From a bacterium (GTDB taxonomy: Bacteria; Bacteroidota; Bacteroidia; Chitinophagales; Saprospiraceae), in assembly GCA_024742755.1 (NCBI GenBank), contig JANSXW010000035.1:1-50304 (forward strand): a DNA stretch of 50,304 bases, read 5' to 3'. Made by a program: the position numbers and the translations under genes. The number at the start of each line of letters is the position of its first letter. The stretch's first letter is position 1. Shown here piece after piece: positions 18,622 to 26,985 of this stretch. The notes below the pieces were generated by a model. The model saw nothing but the letters and a program-made list of their open reading frames with translations. It did not search any database and was not told where the DNA came from.

Positions 18622-19425
18622 TTATCCTGAATTATGCGCACCTTTTGCGGGTTGCCATTGCTGCACCATATCCCAGTGCCCGCAATTGAGCAATTTCAGG
18701 TGCACCTGCTGCAGGCCTTCCAGCGCAGCAGTAAGCTTACGGGCGGGGACCAGGATGTCTTTTTTTCCCAGCCCAACTTCCACGGGACAGTCTGCCCCTG
18801 CCAGAATCTGCTGTGCCTGATTTTTCCCGAGCTTAAAGGCCAATAAGCTTTGCCAGGTGCCGAACAGCCGTTGCCGGGTGGCCTCGGTCGCGAGTTGCGT
18901 TTGCAAATACCGGAGCGCAAACCGGTCGATCACGCCCCAGTCGCGGAGCAGGCTGGCCAGTTGCAGGAACCGCATGGGGCGCTTTAGCCAACGGGCGGCC
19001 CGGTAGCGCAAGCTTGCCGGGGCATGGTCGATCAGTCCTCCCCAGCTGCTGCCCAGCCCATCGGGAGCCAGCAGGTAGAGCCGCTCCGGCCGCTGCTTCA
19101 GCTTTGGCAACAGGCTGATCCAGAGCCGGCCGCCGAGGCTGTGCCCCAGCCCCTCCCAGGGCCGGCCCGCTGTAAGCTTCCGGATGACCTGCATTAAATC
19201 GCCAGGTGAAAAAACCGGGTCTTCCCACTTCGTTTGCCCGTGAAAGGGCAGGTCGATGAAATAACAGGTATATGCGGCTTCAGGGAAAGCCCCGCCCAGC
19301 GGCAGTAGGGCTGAGCCGTCCTGCCCAAAGCCATGAAAGGCCAACAGGCACCTGGGGCCATAGCCCAGCTTGCGGTAAGCGACCCGCCCGTTCAGCAATT
19401 CCAGAAAGCGGACCGTTCCCTGCAT
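18622..19425 (-). CDS. Alpha/beta hydrolase coupled to glgC
   Basis: A 267-residue soluble alpha/beta hydrolase. The triad is visible as serine in LGHSLGG, aspartate in LGKKDILVP and histidine in NCGHWDM; the oxyanion motif is FHGFGQDG. Its ATG (19423-19425) shares one base with the TAA of glgC, a stop-start overlap that usually means translational coupling, so it is part of the glgA-glgC operon. The function is not obvious for glycogen metabolism; it could equally be a housekeeping esterase. It has no signal peptide or membrane anchor. uvrA follows after 58 bases. Confidence 0.82.
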   Translation of the reverse strand: MQGTVRFLELLNGRVAYRKLGYGPRCLLAFHGFGQDGSALLPLGGAFPEAAYTCYFIDLPFHGQTKWEDPVFSPGDLMQVIRKLTAGRPWEGLGHSLGGRLWISLLPKLKQRPERLYLLAPDGLGSSWGGLIDHAPASLRYRAARWLKRPMRFLQLASLLRDWGVIDRFALRYLQTQLATEATRQRLFGTWQSLLAFKLGKNQAQQILAGADCPVEVGLGKKDILVPARKLTAALEGLQQVHLKLLNCGHWDMVQQWQPAKGAHNSG

Positions 19426-20693
19426 TATTTTTCGCCTATGACCGTTCCATCAGGGATGTGAACGCCTTTTTTCAGTACGATGATGCCATCCCGGACCACA
19501 TAGGTCTCGGTTTCTGTGTCTTGCATATCGGGACTGCCCTTGATCACCACATTATCGCCGACCCGGCAGTTCTTATCCACAATAGCCCGGTGGATGACGC
19601 ACTCGTTGCCAATCCCCATGGGCTGTATCGCCTTCTCCATTTCGTGCAGGGTCTCGTAATAGTCGTTACCCATTACAATGGCTTCTGAAATTTCGGTGCC
19701 CTCGCCGATGCGCGAACGGATACCCACCACAGAGCGCTCAATCTTCTTGGCATGGATGATGCAGCCCTCCGCGATCAACGCTTTGTTGAACCAGGTGCCG
19801 TATACCTTGGAAGGCGCCAGCAGGCGGGGCCGGGTGTAAACCAGCTTTTGGTTGTCGAATAAATTGAAGTCGGGGATGTTGTCTGTCAGTGCGATATTCG
19901 CTTCAAAGAAAGAACGGATGGTCCCAATGTCTGACCAGTACTCATCGAAGGCATAACTGGCTACCTTATAGCCTCCGGTAATGGCGTTAGGAATAATTTC
20001 TTTGCCGAAATCTGTTGCATCAGGGTGATCTTCGAAAAGCTTAGCCAGGAATTCGCGCTTGAAAATGTAAATGCCCATAGAGGCGAGGTAGTGCTTCTCC
20101 TGGGAAGCATACTCCTCAGGCACAGCTGATTTCCAGTCGGGCAGGAGGTCGGGGCCGGGCTTTTCTGTAAAGTCCTCAATGAAGCCCTCCGCGTTGACCT
20201 TCATGATGCCAAAGGCCGGTGCATCTTTTGCGGTAACCGGGATGGTGGCAATGGTCAGGTCGGCTTCCTGGTCGATATGGTAGTTGGCTAAAATACCGAA
20301 GTCCATTTGGTACAGCTGATCGCCCGAGAGCACCAGAACGTAATCGTGGTCATGGGTGCGCAGGTGGTGCATGGTTTGCCTCACGGCATCGGCTGTGCCT
20401 TGGAACCAATTGCTGCTCGACGGGGTCTGCTCTGCCGCCAGGATATCCACAAACCCGTGGGAAAACATATCGAAGTGATAGGTATTCTTGATGTGCTGAT
20501 TGAGAGAGGCCGAGTTGAACTGAGTCAGCACAAACATGCGGCGCACCCCTGAGTTCAGGCAATTGGAAATCGGAATGTCAATCAAACGGTACTTGCCGGC
20601 AATCGGCACGGCAGGCTTGGAGCGCTCACTGGTGAGTGGATAAAGGCGGGAGCCGGCGCCGCCCCCCAGGATCAGGCTTATCATTCGGATCAT
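19425..20693 (-). CDS. glgC: Glucose-1-phosphate adenylyltransferase (ADP-glucose pyrophosphorylase)
   Basis: A 422-residue enzyme making ADP-glucose from glucose-1-phosphate and ATP, the committed step of bacterial glycogen synthesis. The nucleotidyltransferase signature is LILGGGAGSRLYPLT followed by SKPAVPIAGKYRLIDIPISN and FQGTADAVRQ. The C-terminal third contains the left-handed beta-helix hexapeptide-like region (VVGIRSRIGEGTEIS). Length agrees with GlgC. The start is the ATG at 20691-20693, though a second ATG three codons later is also possible. It is 21 bases after glgA and overlaps the next hydrolase gene, so the three form one operon. Allosteric control by glycolytic intermediates is known in the family but cannot be read here. 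Confidence 0.96.
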   Translation of the reverse strand: MIRMISLILGGGAGSRLYPLTSERSKPAVPIAGKYRLIDIPISNCLNSGVRRMFVLTQFNSASLNQHIKNTYHFDMFSHGFVDILAAEQTPSSSNWFQGTADAVRQTMHHLRTHDHDYVLVLSGDQLYQMDFGILANYHIDQEADLTIATIPVTAKDAPAFGIMKVNAEGFIEDFTEKPGPDLLPDWKSAVPEEYASQEKHYLASMGIYIFKREFLAKLFEDHPDATDFGKEIIPNAITGGYKVASYAFDEYWSDIGTIRSFFEANIALTDNIPDFNLFDNQKLVYTRPRLLAPSKVYGTWFNKALIAEGCIIHAKKIERSVVGIRSRIGEGTEISEAIVMGNDYYETLHEMEKAIQPMGIGNECVIHRAIVDKNCRVGDNVVIKGSPDMQDTETETYVVRDGIIVLKKGVHIPDGTVIGEK

Positions 20694-20714
20694 AGTGGAA
20701 AGTGGTTAGGTGGT

Positions 20715-22148
20715 TTATATCATTTGTTCATATACTTCCTGGTAATCTGCGGCGGAGCGCTCCCAGGAAAAATCAATTTCGGTAATCCGCTGCCGGATGT
20801 CTTCGAATACGGCGCGGTTGTGGAACAACTCCACGGCCCGGTAGATTGCGATATGGCCATCATCCAGGTTGAAATGGGTAAAGCGGATGCCACGCCCTTC
20901 GTTATTCGGCACCCCAATATCAGGCACGGTGTCTTTCAGGCCGCCCACCGACCGTACAATGGGCAGGGTCCCGTAGCGCATGGCGTACATTTGGTTCAGC
21001 CCACAGGGCTCTACGCGGGAAGGCATCATCAGGAAATCAGAGCCAGCGTACAACTGATGCGCCAGCCCTTCATTATACTCCAGCACGACATCAAAGCGCC
21101 CCGGATAGCGGTTGGCCAAATGCCGGAAAGCATCGTGTATCCAATGCTGCCCGGTGCCCAGCACGGCGAAGGCTACCTGCATGCCTGACTGCAGCACGCG
21201 GTCAATGAGGTCTGGCAGTAAATCTGCGCCTTTCTCACCAACCAGCCGCCCGATAAAGGTCACCAGCGGCAACTTCAAATCGATGCGAAAACGGGGGCGC
21301 AGTGCTTCTTTATTGGACTGCTTGAAGGCTGCGAGGCTCCCGGTCCAGTTGTGCAGCAGGAAGGGGTCTTCCCTCGGCGACCACACCTGCGTATCAATCC
21401 CGTTGATAATGCCCAGGCATTTGTGGCGCTCATGCTGCAACAACGCCTCCATACCGTTGGAGTCTTCACGCAGCTCTTCCAGGTAGGAAGGCGATACTGT
21501 GGTCACCCGCCAGGCACACTTGATGGCGGTGGCCAGCGGATTGATGGTACGCCCCCAGTCGAGCAGGCCCCGGGCTTCGGCATCAAAGAACGGCAGCAGG
21601 TACATTTTGTCCCAGCCGTAATTGCCGTGGTACGCCCCGTTGTGAATGGTGAAAACGGTAGGAATATGCTGCAGGCTCCGGTACTCCGGGCAATGCTTCA
21701 CCATGAACGGGATCAGCCCGGTGTGGTGGTCGTGGCAGTGCAGCAGGGCCGGCTTGCCCGGGCTGTTGACAATCCACTGCAGTACCGCCTGCTGAAAGGC
21801 GAGGTATCGTTCCACCTCATCACCGTAACCCTGCCCGCCCGGGTCCGCATAAACGCCCGGCCGGTCGAACAGGCCCGGAATATCCGCTACGAAGAACGGG
21901 AACCCAAGGCTTTCACCGGTAAACTGCTGTATGCTGAACGGGATATGCCGGTTGTGCAGGCGCACGACGCCCTGATAAACCGGCTGAAAGGTTTTGCCCT
22001 CGAACCACTTGAGGCGGTATTTCGGGATGACGACACCCGTAGACAGGCCGGCCTGATTGAGATACTTGGGCAGTGCGCCTACTACGTCGCCCAGCCCACC
22101 TGCTTTGGCGGCGGGGTAGCACTCTGCGCTAATGTGTAATACCTTCAT
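20715..22148 (-). CDS. glgA: Glycogen synthase
   Basis: A 477-residue GT5 glycosyltransferase that transfers glucose from ADP-glucose to alpha-1,4-glucan. The N-terminal ADP-glucose loop is KAGGLGDVVGALPK, right after the opening MKVLHISAECYP. The second Rossmann domain carries ..TFIGRLVGEKGADLLPDLI and the donor site SRVEPCGLNQMYAMRYGTLPIV. Length fits the family. It is the first gene of the glgA-glgC-hydrolase unit; the THX gene upstream has its own terminator, so glgA should have its own promoter, though I found no exact TAnnTTTG box. Branching enzyme and phosphorylase genes are not in the window. Confidence 0.96.
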   Translation of the reverse strand: MKVLHISAECYPAAKAGGLGDVVGALPKYLNQAGLSTGVVIPKYRLKWFEGKTFQPVYQGVVRLHNRHIPFSIQQFTGESLGFPFFVADIPGLFDRPGVYADPGGQGYGDEVERYLAFQQAVLQWIVNSPGKPALLHCHDHHTGLIPFMVKHCPEYRSLQHIPTVFTIHNGAYHGNYGWDKMYLLPFFDAEARGLLDWGRTINPLATAIKCAWRVTTVSPSYLEELREDSNGMEALLQHERHKCLGIINGIDTQVWSPREDPFLLHNWTGSLAAFKQSNKEALRPRFRIDLKLPLVTFIGRLVGEKGADLLPDLIDRVLQSGMQVAFAVLGTGQHWIHDAFRHLANRYPGRFDVVLEYNEGLAHQLYAGSDFLMMPSRVEPCGLNQMYAMRYGTLPIVRSVGGLKDTVPDIGVPNNEGRGIRFTHFNLDDGHIAIYRAVELFHNRAVFEDIRQRITEIDFSWERSAADYQEVYEQMI

Positions 22149-22248
22149 TGTTGGTTATCGTTGCTGATACCCGCATTAATGCAACGCGGGACGCCCGGAA
22201 AATAAGAAAATTTCCAGCAGCGAAGGGCAAAACAGAATAAAAATGAAG

Positions 22249-22279
22249 CGCGCCTTCCGGACATCTCCCGAAAGGCGCG
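22249..22279 (-). terminator. Rho-independent terminator of the THX gene
   Basis: A 12-base stem (22249-22260 with 22268-22279, one mismatch) closes a seven-base loop. On the minus strand it is followed by CTTCATTTTTA, a T-rich tail. It starts ten bases after the THX stop and separates THX from glgA. Confidence 0.75.
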
Positions 22280-22288
22280 TATTGAAGT

Positions 22289-22408
22289 TTAGCTATTTTT
22301 CTGCTTTTCTTCTTTCTTCTTCTTTTCGTCTTCTGGTTTTGGACGGCTGTTGCCGTAGGAACCACTCCAGCGCTTGCCTTTTTTCGTGCGCTTATCACCT
22401 TTTCCCAT
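22289..22408 (-). CDS. Small ribosomal protein THX (bS31-like)
   Basis: A 39-residue highly basic protein reading MGKGDKRTKKGKRWSGSYGN then a lysine/glutamate-rich tail. The opening MGKGD.(K/R)T(K/R).GK and the GSYGNSRP segment are the hallmark of the THX / bS31-type 30S subunit protein of Bacteroidota and Thermus. It binds 16S rRNA in the head of the 30S subunit in Thermus. It has its own promoter (22449-22476) and terminator (22249-22279), so it is monocistronic. The tail is unusually long and charged (DEKKKKEEKQK). The overlapping longer minus-strand frame that ends at 22129 is spurious. Confidence 0.88.
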   Translation of the reverse strand: MGKGDKRTKKGKRWSGSYGNSRPKPEDEKKKKEEKQKNS

Positions 22409-22448
22409 CTTGATATGAGTTGATGTTAATGAATATCGATTATCGGCG

Positions 22449-22476
22449 CAAAGATAAAAAATCCTTTGAAGGCAAA
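22449..22476 (-). promoter_or_regulatory. Promoter of the THX gene
   Basis: On the minus strand TTTG (22473-22476) is followed after 16 bases by TATCTTTG (22449-22456). The -7 box is an exact TAnnTTTG match and the spacing is close to consensus. It is 40 bases before the THX start codon. Confidence 0.65.
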
Positions 22477-22498
22477 GAAACTGCGCTACGGCCTATTT

Positions 22499-24052
22499 TC
22501 AGGGCGTGTGCAGCACCCGGCGGACCAGGATGCGGCCATCGTCCAGCCTTGCCCGGAGGAGGAACAGCCCCGGCCCCAAACGGCTGAGGTCTACATAAGG
22601 CAATTCCTGCACAGCCGGGGATGCCCAGACCAGCCTGCCCTGAGCATCCATTACTTCCAGCGTGGTGCCGTTGCTGCCCTGCGGCAGCTGAAGGTAGACT
22701 TTGCCGGTGGTGGGGTTCGGGAAAGCTTCCAACTTGCCGGCAGGGCCGGGCAGAGCCTCGTCATTGGCCAGCGTTTGATCATAGATGATGAGCGTATCTC
22801 CACCAGGCAGGTCGTAATCCAGCGTATCGCCCGCTGCATCAATGAGGTACACGCCGTTTACCTGAGTCGGGAACGGGGTTTCCGGTACGGAGCGCCCCAT
22901 GATGATATCCGCACTCACGATGAAGTTTACGGTGGCAATGCGGCTGTAGCCATTGCTGCCCGGGCCGCTCTTCTGACTCCATGCCAAATCATACCGGCCC
23001 TGCCCAAACTCCACAAGGTCGCGGCGTACGGTCAGCAGATCTTCGGAATGCCCCAGGAAGGCGTCATCGTTATAGTCCACCGTAATGGAATGGGGCACCG
23101 TCAGCCCGATTGGGTAATCAAAGTTCAAACTGATGCTGTGCAGGTTCTCTGCCAAATGGTCCGCATCGCCCACGTAAAGCCCCGCGCTGAAGGAGAAATA
23201 CTCCGGGGTATTGTTGTCAATGGTGAAGCTTTCCTGATCAAACTCCAGATAAACCGGTACAGCCCCGGGCGTTGGAGCAGTCACGACCGCATTATCGGGC
23301 ATGTAGTTAAAGTTGATTGCGTCTACGTCCCATTCATCAATAAAGCCATCCCCGTCGCAATCGAGGTGCTTAAAGTCGACCGCTCCTGCGAATTCCTCCC
23401 AGTCGTCGCTAAAGTTAGGTGCCCAGGTAATGGGGTTGTCAGGGTCAGGGAAGACCGTCCGCTCCGGGCCGGCGCTACCGTAGCCCAACCCGATATTGAC
23501 CAGGTCATAAATGTTAGCCAGGCGGTCCCCGTTGGCATCACCGGGCCAGACACAATCGGTCTGCGCGCAAAGGTCATTCGGAGAATCCGCGAAAATGGTC
23601 TCACAGTAGGCATCTGTACAGCCGTCTGCCGTCCAGATGATCAGGCAAACGGTCGCCGTATCGCCGGGCAGCTCAAGGAAGGCACTGTTGCCCATCGGGA
23701 AGTTTGAAAGATCGGGGACGCCATTGATGGTCACTATGGCGCTATCGAAAGCCGTTGAGGTATTGAACAGGTAAGCATTGCCGTCTGACACAAAGCTAAA
23801 CAGGAAGCTGGCCTGACAGGAAGGCGGCGGACAAGCACCGGGCGTCCAGGAAGTCACGCCGTACCAGGTCTCCGCCACGCAAGAATTGATGTAAGTCTGC
23901 CCATTGCACCCGCAGACCGGGTCCGCAATTGTGGGACAGATGACAGACTCGTCAATTTGGAGGGAATCAATACAATTTTCCTGAGCAGACAGGTAGCTGC
24001 CAGTGAAAAAAAGGAATCCCCCCAGGACCAACCAAAAACGTAAGCGTTGCAT
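22499..24052 (-). CDS. Secreted Kazal-type and dockerin-like protein with T9SS sorting domain
   Basis: This encodes 517 residues from the ATG at 24050-24052. A signal peptide (MQRLRFWLVLGGFLFFTGSY, cut near SAQ) is followed by a cysteine-rich Kazal-like module (DPVCGCNGQTYINSC, about residues 42-70), typical of serine protease inhibitors. Next come a PKD-like beta segment and a stretch with paired calcium-loop-like repeats (GDANGDRLANIYD and DCDGDGFIDEWDVD) that read as dockerin type I-like. A cohesin-like beta domain (about residues 265-400) and a type A T9SS sorting domain (AFPNPTTGKVYLQLP and on) finish the protein. It is surface-exposed or released, and could protect the cell from host or prey proteases. 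Inhibitor function is inference from the Kazal cysteines. Confidence 0.85.
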   Translation of the reverse strand: MQRLRFWLVLGGFLFFTGSYLSAQENCIDSLQIDESVICPTIADPVCGCNGQTYINSCVAETWYGVTSWTPGACPPPSCQASFLFSFVSDGNAYLFNTSTAFDSAIVTINGVPDLSNFPMGNSAFLELPGDTATVCLIIWTADGCTDAYCETIFADSPNDLCAQTDCVWPGDANGDRLANIYDLVNIGLGYGSAGPERTVFPDPDNPITWAPNFSDDWEEFAGAVDFKHLDCDGDGFIDEWDVDAINFNYMPDNAVVTAPTPGAVPVYLEFDQESFTIDNNTPEYFSFSAGLYVGDADHLAENLHSISLNFDYPIGLTVPHSITVDYNDDAFLGHSEDLLTVRRDLVEFGQGRYDLAWSQKSGPGSNGYSRIATVNFIVSADIIMGRSVPETPFPTQVNGVYLIDAAGDTLDYDLPGGDTLIIYDQTLANDEALPGPAGKLEAFPNPTTGKVYLQLPQGSNGTTLEVMDAQGRLVWASPAVQELPYVDLSRLGPGLFLLRARLDDGRILVRRVLHTP

Positions 24053-24220
24053 GTGAATCATTTTATGTAGACCATCCATGTTCCAAAAATGCACATAATT
24101 GTACTTGCGCCAAAGGACAAAAATCGTATTTTGTCAGCCAGCTAATCAATCAATAAAAACACAACCGCCTGAATTAAAGCTTTTTGCGAAATAAAGGCAC
24201 CAAATTTGTTCGGACCCAAA

Positions 24221-25672
24221 ATGATCAGCCCAAAGCTCATCTCCTATCTTTCCGCCCTTTCTGCCAGAGACCGGCTGCAATTTGACCGTTTTCTGCGCTC
24301 TCCGTACTTCAATGAAAGCGAGACTTTGCTTTTGCTTTTTCGGTACCTGAATGACCAGTTGGGCGGTGACAGGATGCACGAGCTTCAACGGGACAAACAA
24401 TTGGAAAAAGCGGTTGTTTGGAAAAGTTTGTATGGAAAGGCGCCTTACAAAGACGGGACCCTGAGGCGAATTTGCTCTGAGCTCTTGCAGCTGGCTTACC
24501 GCTTCGCCTACATAAACGATTGTGCATCAAAGGAAAAAGAAGAGGTTTTAAAGGCTCTGGAAACGGTGGTGGAACCCCATCAGGACAAGCACTTCCGGGG
24601 GCTGTCCAGGAAGTTCAACACCCTTCAACAAAACGCCGAGCGCCCGGAACAGGACTACTACCGACAGCTTTACGACTACCACCTGGCCTGCCATCAGCAA
24701 CTGGAAGCCCGTGCCGAAAAACAGACCGATTTTTCGCACCTGGAGCAAGCCGACTACTACCTGAACTGCTCCTATTACCTCCACAAGCTCCGGCATTATT
24801 GCGATGCGCTGGGCTATGGCTTGTTCTCTGCCCAAAAACCGGACATCCGGCTCCCGGGCCACCTTTTTCAGGAAATTGAGCAGGGCGGTTATGCCGGGCA
24901 GGAGCCCTGGCTGCGCGCTTACCTCCTGGTTGCCAGGCTCTTTGAGGCTGAAGACGGGGAGGAGTTGTTCTACCAGCTCAAATCCGCTTTCTTCGAGCAC
25001 ATCGTCCAACAGGTCCCTGAGCCGGATGCCAACGCCCTGTGCATCCACCTGAGCAACTACTGCATCATCAAAAAAATCAACGCCGGAGAAGCCCGTTTTT
25101 TCAATGAGCTGTTCGATGTCTACCGGCAGGCGATCGAAGCGGGCCTGCTGATGAAAAACGGGGTGCTCAGCTATCAGGACTACAAAAATATCATCACCGT
25201 GGGGCTGCACATCAAGGAGCTGGACTGGGTGGAATACTTCATCCAAAACTATACCGAAAAGTTACCGGAGGAGCACCGGCGCAATGCCCTGACTTACAAC
25301 CTCGCAAAAGTCTATTTCCACCAGGAAAAGTACGATAAAGTCATTGCCCAATTGCGGGAGGTGGAGTACGAGTCCATCGTCTACACCCTGGGCAGCAAGC
25401 TGCTGCTGTTGCTGACTTATTTTGAGATGGGCGAATTTCTGGCGCTGGACTCCCTGCTCGACAGCTTCCGCATTTACCTGAGGCGCAACCGGGAGATTGC
25501 CCGCGATGTCAAGGAGCAGTATGTGAATGTCATCCGGTTTACCCGCCGCTTGTCGAGGGTCAACCCGGGCGACGACAAAGCGCTCGATAAAATTGAGCAG
25601 CAGGTTCAGGCTTGTGAAGCCCTCGCCTCCCGGCAGTGGCTGCAGGAAAAAATCGCGGACATGCGGCACTGA
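24221..25672 (+). CDS. Helical protein of unknown function, possibly TPR-like
   Basis: This encodes 483 residues from the ATG at 24221. The whole protein reads as amphipathic helices, with no signal peptide, membrane segment or catalytic motif visible. The C-terminal half contains helix pairs that resemble tetratricopeptide repeats (NALTYNLAKVYFHQEKYDKV is a good TPR match near residue 355). I recognise similar uncharacterised proteins from Saprospiria-type genomes only in general terms, with no assigned function. It converges on the MFS gene, with just two bases between their stop codons. A near-miss -7 box (CAAATTTG at 24201-24208) lies upstream. Confidence 0.75.
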   Translation: MISPKLISYLSALSARDRLQFDRFLRSPYFNESETLLLLFRYLNDQLGGDRMHELQRDKQLEKAVVWKSLYGKAPYKDGTLRRICSELLQLAYRFAYINDCASKEKEEVLKALETVVEPHQDKHFRGLSRKFNTLQQNAERPEQDYYRQLYDYHLACHQQLEARAEKQTDFSHLEQADYYLNCSYYLHKLRHYCDALGYGLFSAQKPDIRLPGHLFQEIEQGGYAGQEPWLRAYLLVARLFEAEDGEELFYQLKSAFFEHIVQQVPEPDANALCIHLSNYCIIKKINAGEARFFNELFDVYRQAIEAGLLMKNGVLSYQDYKNIITVGLHIKELDWVEYFIQNYTEKLPEEHRRNALTYNLAKVYFHQEKYDKVIAQLREVEYESIVYTLGSKLLLLLTYFEMGEFLALDSLLDSFRIYLRRNREIARDVKEQYVNVIRFTRRLSRVNPGDDKALDKIEQQVQACEALASRQWLQEKIADMRH

Positions 25673-25674
25673 GC

Positions 25675-26898
25675 CTACTCCACTGCCTTCAACCGCCAGG
25701 CCAGCGCCACCGCGATCAGGCTCATGGCGATAGCGATATAGCCTACGTATTGATAGTCGACCAGCGCGCCATCTGCATTCTCCTGTACGATAAGGCCCGC
25801 CACAAAAGAAGAAAGCCCCATCGCCATTTGGTTGATGGAAGTCCGCACGCTCATGAAGCTGCCCCGGCTTTCGGGCCGCACCACAGAAGTCACCATCGTC
25901 GTAGCGGGCACATTCCGGCCGCTGGCCACCACAAAGAAGCTGGACGTTACGGTCAAGGCCAGTGCAATAGAAGCGGTATCCAGATTGGTAATGGCATAGA
26001 TGGACGCCAACGCGCCTAAACTTGCAAAGGTAAATACCCGCGCGTGCCCAAACCGGTCAGCCAGCCGACCAAAGAACGGCAACAGAAAAATCGTCAGTGT
26101 CCCGCCCACCGCATAAATATAGGTCACCTGATGGTCCGAAAAGCCGATATTGAGCTGCATGTACGGGGCAATGAAGGGGATAATGGTAAAGTGCCCCAGC
26201 ATCAGAATAGTGGTAAACAACAGCGCCATGCGCTGATTGCCGTCTTTGAAGATATTGCCCATCACACGGAAGGGGTTACGCTGTATGCCTTCTCCCTCCA
26301 GGTGCCGGTTGAGCGCCGGAATGAAGAAAAAGATCAGGGCCAGGACGACCGCAGCTATGCCGCCAATCACGAAAAAGGTCGTCCGCCAGCTAAAGGAGGC
26401 TGCCAGGTACAGCCCCGCCGGCACGCCCACGACAGAGGCCGCAGAAAAAGCCGTCATCACTACCCCCATTGCCTGCCCGCGCCGCTTGAGCGGAATGGCA
26501 TCGCCGATAATAGAGAGGACCAGAGCGGAAAGCACGCCACCGAAAGCGCCGGTGATGCTCCGCGCTGCCAGGAAGAGGTAGTAATCAGCTGCCAGGCCAC
26601 AGGCAAAAGTCCCCAGCGTAAAGCCCAGATAGGTAAAAGCGAGTGCCTTTTTCCGGTCAAACCGGTCGATGTACATCGCGCTCAGAAAACCGACGGCAAA
26701 AGCACTCAGCGCATAGGCCGATACGATCACGCTGAACTGCTGCGGGCTAATGTCAAACAGCTGCATAAACTGCTTGCCCAGCGGCATGATGATCATGAAG
26801 TCGATAATATGGGTGAATTGCACCATCGCCAGGAGGAAAAGCAGCAGCTTTTCGTTCATGACGGGCGTTTTGGGGGCATTCAGTGCAGGTTTGACCAT
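25675..26898 (-). CDS. MFS transporter, drug/sugar efflux type
   Basis: A 407-residue major facilitator protein with about 12 membrane helices. The loop between helices 2 and 3 holds a typical motif A variant, DRFDRKKAL, and helix 5 a motif C-like GVPAGLY. The central loop (about residues 195-215) is charged and short. This fits the DHA1 / arabinose-efflux-like group of MFS proteins. Two starts are possible, the ATG at 26896-26898 and one at 26857-26859; the short polar extension before MNEKLLLFLLAM is compatible with either. The substrate is not predictable. It neighbours a GH42-like secreted glycosidase gene transcribed on the same strand, but 87 bases separate them and no link is shown. 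Confidence 0.87.
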   Translation of the reverse strand: MVKPALNAPKTPVMNEKLLLFLLAMVQFTHIIDFMIIMPLGKQFMQLFDISPQQFSVIVSAYALSAFAVGFLSAMYIDRFDRKKALAFTYLGFTLGTFACGLAADYYLFLAARSITGAFGGVLSALVLSIIGDAIPLKRRGQAMGVVMTAFSAASVVGVPAGLYLAASFSWRTTFFVIGGIAAVVLALIFFFIPALNRHLEGEGIQRNPFRVMGNIFKDGNQRMALLFTTILMLGHFTIIPFIAPYMQLNIGFSDHQVTYIYAVGGTLTIFLLPFFGRLADRFGHARVFTFASLGALASIYAITNLDTASIALALTVTSSFFVVASGRNVPATTMVTSVVRPESRGSFMSVRTSINQMAMGLSSFVAGLIVQENADGALVDYQYVGYIAIAMSLIAVALAWRLKAVE

Positions 26899-26985
26899 TT
26901 TTTTGCGGCTTTCGAACGCAAAGTCAAACCTGCAAGCCCGGGGAATAGTTTCGGGCCACCCTGATTAATTGCCGTAAGGGAGCAC

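Noticed and set aside
22129..22398. An 89-codon minus-strand frame over the THX gene
   Set aside because: It is a different frame of the THX coding sequence and terminator; the THX reading has a known family and matching signals.
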